This document shows positions 22,801 through 24,771 of a stretch of 24,771 nt of DNA, piece by piece. The notes under the pieces were generated by a model, which was given only the letters and a program-made list of their open reading frames with translations, made no database searches and was not told the DNA's origin. This stretch comes from an uncultured Acidimicrobiales bacterium (GTDB lineage: Bacteria; Actinomycetota; Acidimicrobiia; Acidimicrobiales; UBA10347), in the NCBI GenBank assembly GCA_937942965.1, contig CALDGN010000119.1:1-24771 (forward strand), written 5' to 3'. Made by a program: the position numbers and the translations under genes. Each line of letters opens with the position of its first letter. Position 1 is the stretch's first letter.

Positions 22801-23880
22801 GCGATCGTCGGCCACGATCGACTGAGCATCGTCACGTTCGACCGCAATGGCGATCCAATCGAGGCGTCGGGGATCGAAGGCACCGGTGACCGCCTGCTCG
22901 ACAATCTGCGCCGCCAATTCCCCGAAGCGTTCGACGACATGCGGGCCGCGCACCTCGCAGCGGCCACGAAGGGTGTTCCGAGCCATCTCCAGCTGCGCGG
23001 CCAAGGGCCCGACGGTGACCCGGCGGTTGTCGACCTCCATGTCCAACCGGTCGAGGATTCGCTCCTCGGCGCCATCGGGATTGGAATTCATGTCGCTGAC
23101 TACGAGCGACAGCTCTGGGAGCTCAAGGACGAAGTCGCTCGACTGCGGGCCGAGCTCATCGAGGAACGTGAGCAGGGCCTGACCCGGGCTGATGATCTCG
23201 CCGAGCGAAATCATGACCTCGACAACTTCGCGCATGTGGCTGCCCATGACCTCAAGGCCCCCATCCGTTCGGTCCGGTCCTTTGCCGAACTGGCGATGGA
23301 CGAACTGCCCGATGCGAGCCCAGCTCAGCCGCACATGCAGCAGGTCGTTGACGCATCGATGCGGATGACCAGCCTCTTGGAAAGCTTGCTCGACTTCGCA
23401 TCGATCGACCGGCAGCAGCCGGACAAAGAAATCATCAACCTCACCGATGTCGTCGAAGAGGTGACCGCAGATCTCGACAGTGTGATCAGTCAACGTGGGG
23501 CGCGCATCATCCGACCGGAGCGATTCGACGACGTGCGAGGCGACCGAGCTGGCGTGCGCCAAGTGCTGGTCAATCTGGTGCAGAACGCGATCAAGTACAG
23601 CGACGAAGAACCGGTGATCGAGTTGACCACGCGGGTCGAAGACGAGGGCGTTGTGATCGTCGTTTCGGACAACGGCCGCGGATTCGAGATGACCGAGGTG
23701 GATCGATTGTTCGAACCGTTCCAGCGGTTGCATGACACCTCGGTGAGTGGCAACGGGGTCGGGCTTGCGATCTGCAAGCGAATCGTCGAGCGTCAGGACG
23801 GGAGGATTTGGGCCTCGTCGGTGCCCGGCGAAGGCTCCCGGTTCTCGATCTGGCTACCGGATACGGATGTGGAGCGATGA
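19900..23880 (+). CDS. CheB-CheR-PAS hybrid histidine kinase
   Basis: A 1326-aa soluble multidomain sensor kinase. The CheB methylesterase domain (about 17-195) has its triad S26 (G-A-S-A-G-G), H53 (V-Q-H-L-S-P-D-H) and D146 (G-S-D-G-T). The CheR methyltransferase domain (about 220-485) has the SAM motif V-W-V-A-G-C-S-T-G-Q-E-A near 318-330. A linker leads to a coiled coil at about 667-710 built from repeated N-E-E-L units, then a PAS domain and one or two degenerate PAS-like segments (about 725-1060). The kinase core follows: His1116 in H-D-L-K-A-P-I-R, N-L-V-Q-N-A-I-K-Y-S, D-N-G-R-G-F and G-N-G-V-G-L-A. CheB/CheR/PAS kinases are widespread, usually not with Kai proteins. It starts 3 nt after kaiC and overlaps the regulator by ATGA. 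Confidence 0.93.
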   Translation: MENGVDVTEARPGGADRSVLCALGASAGGLAPVEEFFDAIPPDTGMSFVLVQHLSPDHESMMGALLESHTEMPILQAVDDTQLEPDHVYLIPPGAEISVAGGRMQVRDRKLDRRDLHRPIDTFFTSMAADFGPAAIAIVLSGTGSDGTAGIERVRRAGGLTLVQDSSAAFEGMPDAALRSGFVDASMSPSDIADACVVYRETGRRPVSQGHDDVALTPADAELVGLLEEATGISFSEYKPGTMRRRIERRVTLADMPDTASYLVGARDNTVELEELTRDLLIDVTGFFRDTEMFDLLEHEILPQLVLEAASANDPIRVWVAGCSTGQEAYSIAMLLLEAVESLHGSRPTVQIFATDIHDGSLRHATEGRYSADDMAEVSEARRSRFFDELSTSWRVKPELRSVITFAQHNLLADAPFTRVDLVTCRNVMIYFQPSAQDRALGAMNFALRPGGAMVLGSSEALGPIEIDYETVSSTWRIYRKKVDAVARSLRAGQMGARLRVPVRTPAFAADQRLLRTYDALLEAHFASGLLLNERRELVHTIGGATGWLRQPTGRPTLDALSMVTDANLRLALGATLRELETGSDRTEPRFVVPTENDGRAQAMLIGETIRVGSATHYLLFTREVEEPLELPPTPRSAGVAPEDTEYTLQLEAELLYTRESLQAALEEQETSNEELNAANEELIASNEELQSTNEELSSVNEELRTLNDEHHIRLDQVLELSADLEQLMSSTEIGVVFLAEDRSIRRFNEPARDYFRVREGDVSRPFEDIVSRLSYAQLDEDINSVFNGEGAQVQTVSHADDRARRLVVRVDRYELPRDRWGVFIAVVDVTDVVVAEEERALASLLLASPLVVGIWDEDDQLLYRNRSVLAGELPVPFDPEEPQPVPLALMDETISIAAERARNEGATVVGFQRAADRDAAAEGFDEYLFILHPFDLVGQRLVGAIAVPATHVAEMIEARAREMFSRAIVGHDRLSIVTFDRNGDPIEASGIEGTGDRLLDNLRRQFPEAFDDMRAAHLAAATKGVPSHLQLRGQGPDGDPAVVDLHVQPVEDSLLGAIGIGIHVADYERQLWELKDEVARLRAELIEEREQGLTRADDLAERNHDLDNFAHVAAHDLKAPIRSVRSFAELAMDELPDASPAQPHMQQVVDASMRMTSLLESLLDFASIDRQQPDKEIINLTDVVEEVTADLDSVISQRGARIIRPERFDDVRGDRAGVRQVLVNLVQNAIKYSDEEPVIELTTRVEDEGVVIVVSDNGRGFEMTEVDRLFEPFQRLHDTSVSGNGVGLAICKRIVERQDGRIWASSVPGEGSRFSIWLPDTDVER

Positions 23881-24311
23881 CGACCATTCTGCTTATTGAC
23901 GACAACGGTGCTGATCTCGAGATTATTCGTCGGGCCTTCTCGACCGTCGTCGACGTACGAATCGAATCGGCGAGTTCTGCCGCTGACGCTCTCGAGTGGT
24001 TTGCCGCGCACGGCGATCCGGACACGCTTGTTGTGACAGATCTCAACATGCCCGGCGCCGATGGCATCGCCGTCATCGAGCAGCTACGAGATCTGTGTGA
24101 GATCCCGCCGGTCACGCTCGTGTTCTCGACCTCTGCCCGAGCTGTCGACGTCGACCGGGCCTATGCGGCGGGGGCGAACGGCTACCACACCAAGCCGATG
24201 GGCTTCCATGAGACCACCGAGCTGTGCGGCCAGATTGCCAGCTACTGGCTGGGATCGGCGGCCCGACCGCGCGGGTCAACCCGCCCAGCCGAAGCAAGCG
24301 GCGTCGCCTAG
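23877..24311 (+). CDS. Single-domain response regulator (Rcp1-like)
   Basis: A 144-aa stand-alone receiver with no DNA-binding output. D-D-N at the first acidic pocket, phospho-acceptor Asp in V-V-T-D-L-N-M-P-G, a Ser in F-S-T-S at the Thr/Ser position and Lys in H-T-K-P-M-G are all present. The L-I-D-D-N-G-A-D-L-E-I-I-R-R-A-F start resembles Rcp1-type regulators that serve phytochrome-like kinases, where D-L-N-M-P-G and K-P are also usual. Its ATG overlaps the kinase stop (ATGA), so it is the likely partner of that kinase. It might also exchange phosphate with the REC-KaiA protein at the head of the operon (inference). The stop shares CTAG with the convergent SDR gene. Confidence 0.9.
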   Translation: MTTILLIDDNGADLEIIRRAFSTVVDVRIESASSAADALEWFAAHGDPDTLVVTDLNMPGADGIAVIEQLRDLCEIPPVTLVFSTSARAVDVDRAYAAGANGYHTKPMGFHETTELCGQIASYWLGSAARPRGSTRPAEASGVA

Positions 24312-24771
24312 CGGTCCAAGCGAGTGTTGACCGCTGGCTGACCGGTCGTGCCATACGCAATGCCGACATTGCGATGCAGGTTCCGGGTGTTCTTGGCCTG
24401 ACCATGAATACGGGGCCCGCTGGCCATGAGTGCGCCGTCGACGGTGATCTCTTCGCCGCTCACGAACGCAGAGTCGTCGCCCGCAAGCCAGAGCGCACAG
24501 CCCGCAATGTGGCGACCCTCGCCGCGCATCTTGAGGGGTTGGAACTCGTGCATGACCCGATCGGCATCGTCGACGTCTCCCGAGTGCATGAGAGGCGTGT
24601 AGATCAGGCCCGGGCAGATCGCGTTCACGCGAATGTCGTGGGGTGCGAGCTCGACAGCGGTGGTCTTGGTCAGGTTGATGACCGCAGCCTTGGCCGCGGA
24701 GTACGCCTGAGGACCGGCGCCGCCACCTCGTCCAGCGATCGATGCGGTGTTGATGATGGACCCGCCGGACC
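24308..24771 (-). CDS. Short-chain dehydrogenase/reductase, C-terminal part
   Basis: This is the C-terminal portion of a classical SDR; the N-terminal cofactor-binding half lies beyond the right edge. The visible part starts S-G-G-S-I-I-N-T-A-S-I-A-G with the catalytic Ser, then A-Y-S-A-A-K with the Tyr/Lys pair, then N-A-I-C-P-G-L-I-Y-T-P and the C-terminal G-E-E-I-T-V-D-G-A-L-M-A-S-G-P. It continues about 35 residues beyond the family's usual D-G-G end. The first complete codon is at 24767-24769. It converges on the response-regulator gene with a 4-nt overlap and is not obviously part of the clock operon. Confidence 0.88.
   Translation of the reverse strand, partial: SGGSIINTASIAGRGGGAGPQAYSAAKAAVINLTKTTAVELAPHDIRVNAICPGLIYTPLMHSGDVDDADRVMHEFQPLKMRGEGRHIAGCALWLAGDDSAFVSGEEITVDGALMASGPRIHGQAKNTRNLHRNVGIAYGTTGQPAVNTRLDR

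Noticed and set aside
1..24771. CRISPR arrays, insertion sequences, prophage, tRNA or rRNA genes
   Set aside because: I saw no regularly spaced identical repeats, transposase or integrase motifs, tRNA-like sequences or rRNA in reading the window; a dedicated tRNA scan was not possible.

Overview
This window reads as chromosomal DNA of a high-GC actinobacterium. Gene content (carotenoid oxygenase, SDRs, FMN-binding PaiB-like protein, enoyl-CoA hydratase, CoxL-type Mo hydroxylase) and frequent starts lying 5-7 nt downstream of a -10-like hexamer suggest an aquatic or soil member of the Acidimicrobiia, for example near Ilumatobacter. That placement is inference from general impression, not a phylogenetic test. 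The window is gene dense: 24 protein genes, no rRNA, tRNA, IS element or CRISPR array that I can see, and no gene-free stretch above 300 bases. The largest gap is 276 bp at 16908-17183.

Layout. 1-5070: the start of a minus-strand gene, a GT4 glycosyltransferase, an SDR, a DinB-nitroreductase fusion translationally coupled to a fructosamine-kinase-like protein, and a PaiB-like FMN protein. 5096-7904 (minus): an esterase, a carotenoid oxygenase and a small unknown protein that look like one operon. 7944-11533 (plus): a single-domain flavoprotein, a crotonase-family protein and a molybdenum hydroxylase large subunit without its partner subunits. 11514-12263 (minus): a methyltransferase. 12366-14695 (plus): a coupled pair, a membrane-anchored HTH protein with an external zinc-protease domain and a secreted cohesin-like surface protein. 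14692-16907 (minus): a hotdog-like protein and a complete GGDEF-EAL protein.

17184-24311 is the highlight. Five tightly packed plus-strand genes encode a KaiABC-like clock module with two-component partners. The first protein has a true phospho-acceptor receiver domain followed by a helical domain that matches the C-terminal domain of cyanobacterial KaiA. The second is KaiB with an atypical short C-terminus. The third is a double-ATPase KaiC that keeps the adjacent Ser/Thr autophosphorylation pair. The fourth is a 1326-residue CheB-CheR-PAS-histidine kinase and the fifth a single-domain response regulator. Junctions overlap by 4 nt (GTGA, GTGA, ATGA) or are 3 nt apart (kaiC to kinase), so the genes are probably co-translated. 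Upstream, the divergent GGDEF-EAL gene has a sigma-28/WhiG-like promoter, and the shared gap holds four hexamers ending in AAG spaced exactly 11 bp apart. A plausible reading, which is inference, is a KaiABC oscillator or timer whose KaiA-like component takes phosphorelay input and whose output runs through the kinase/regulator pair, perhaps coordinated with c-di-GMP. A truncated SDR gene closes the window.
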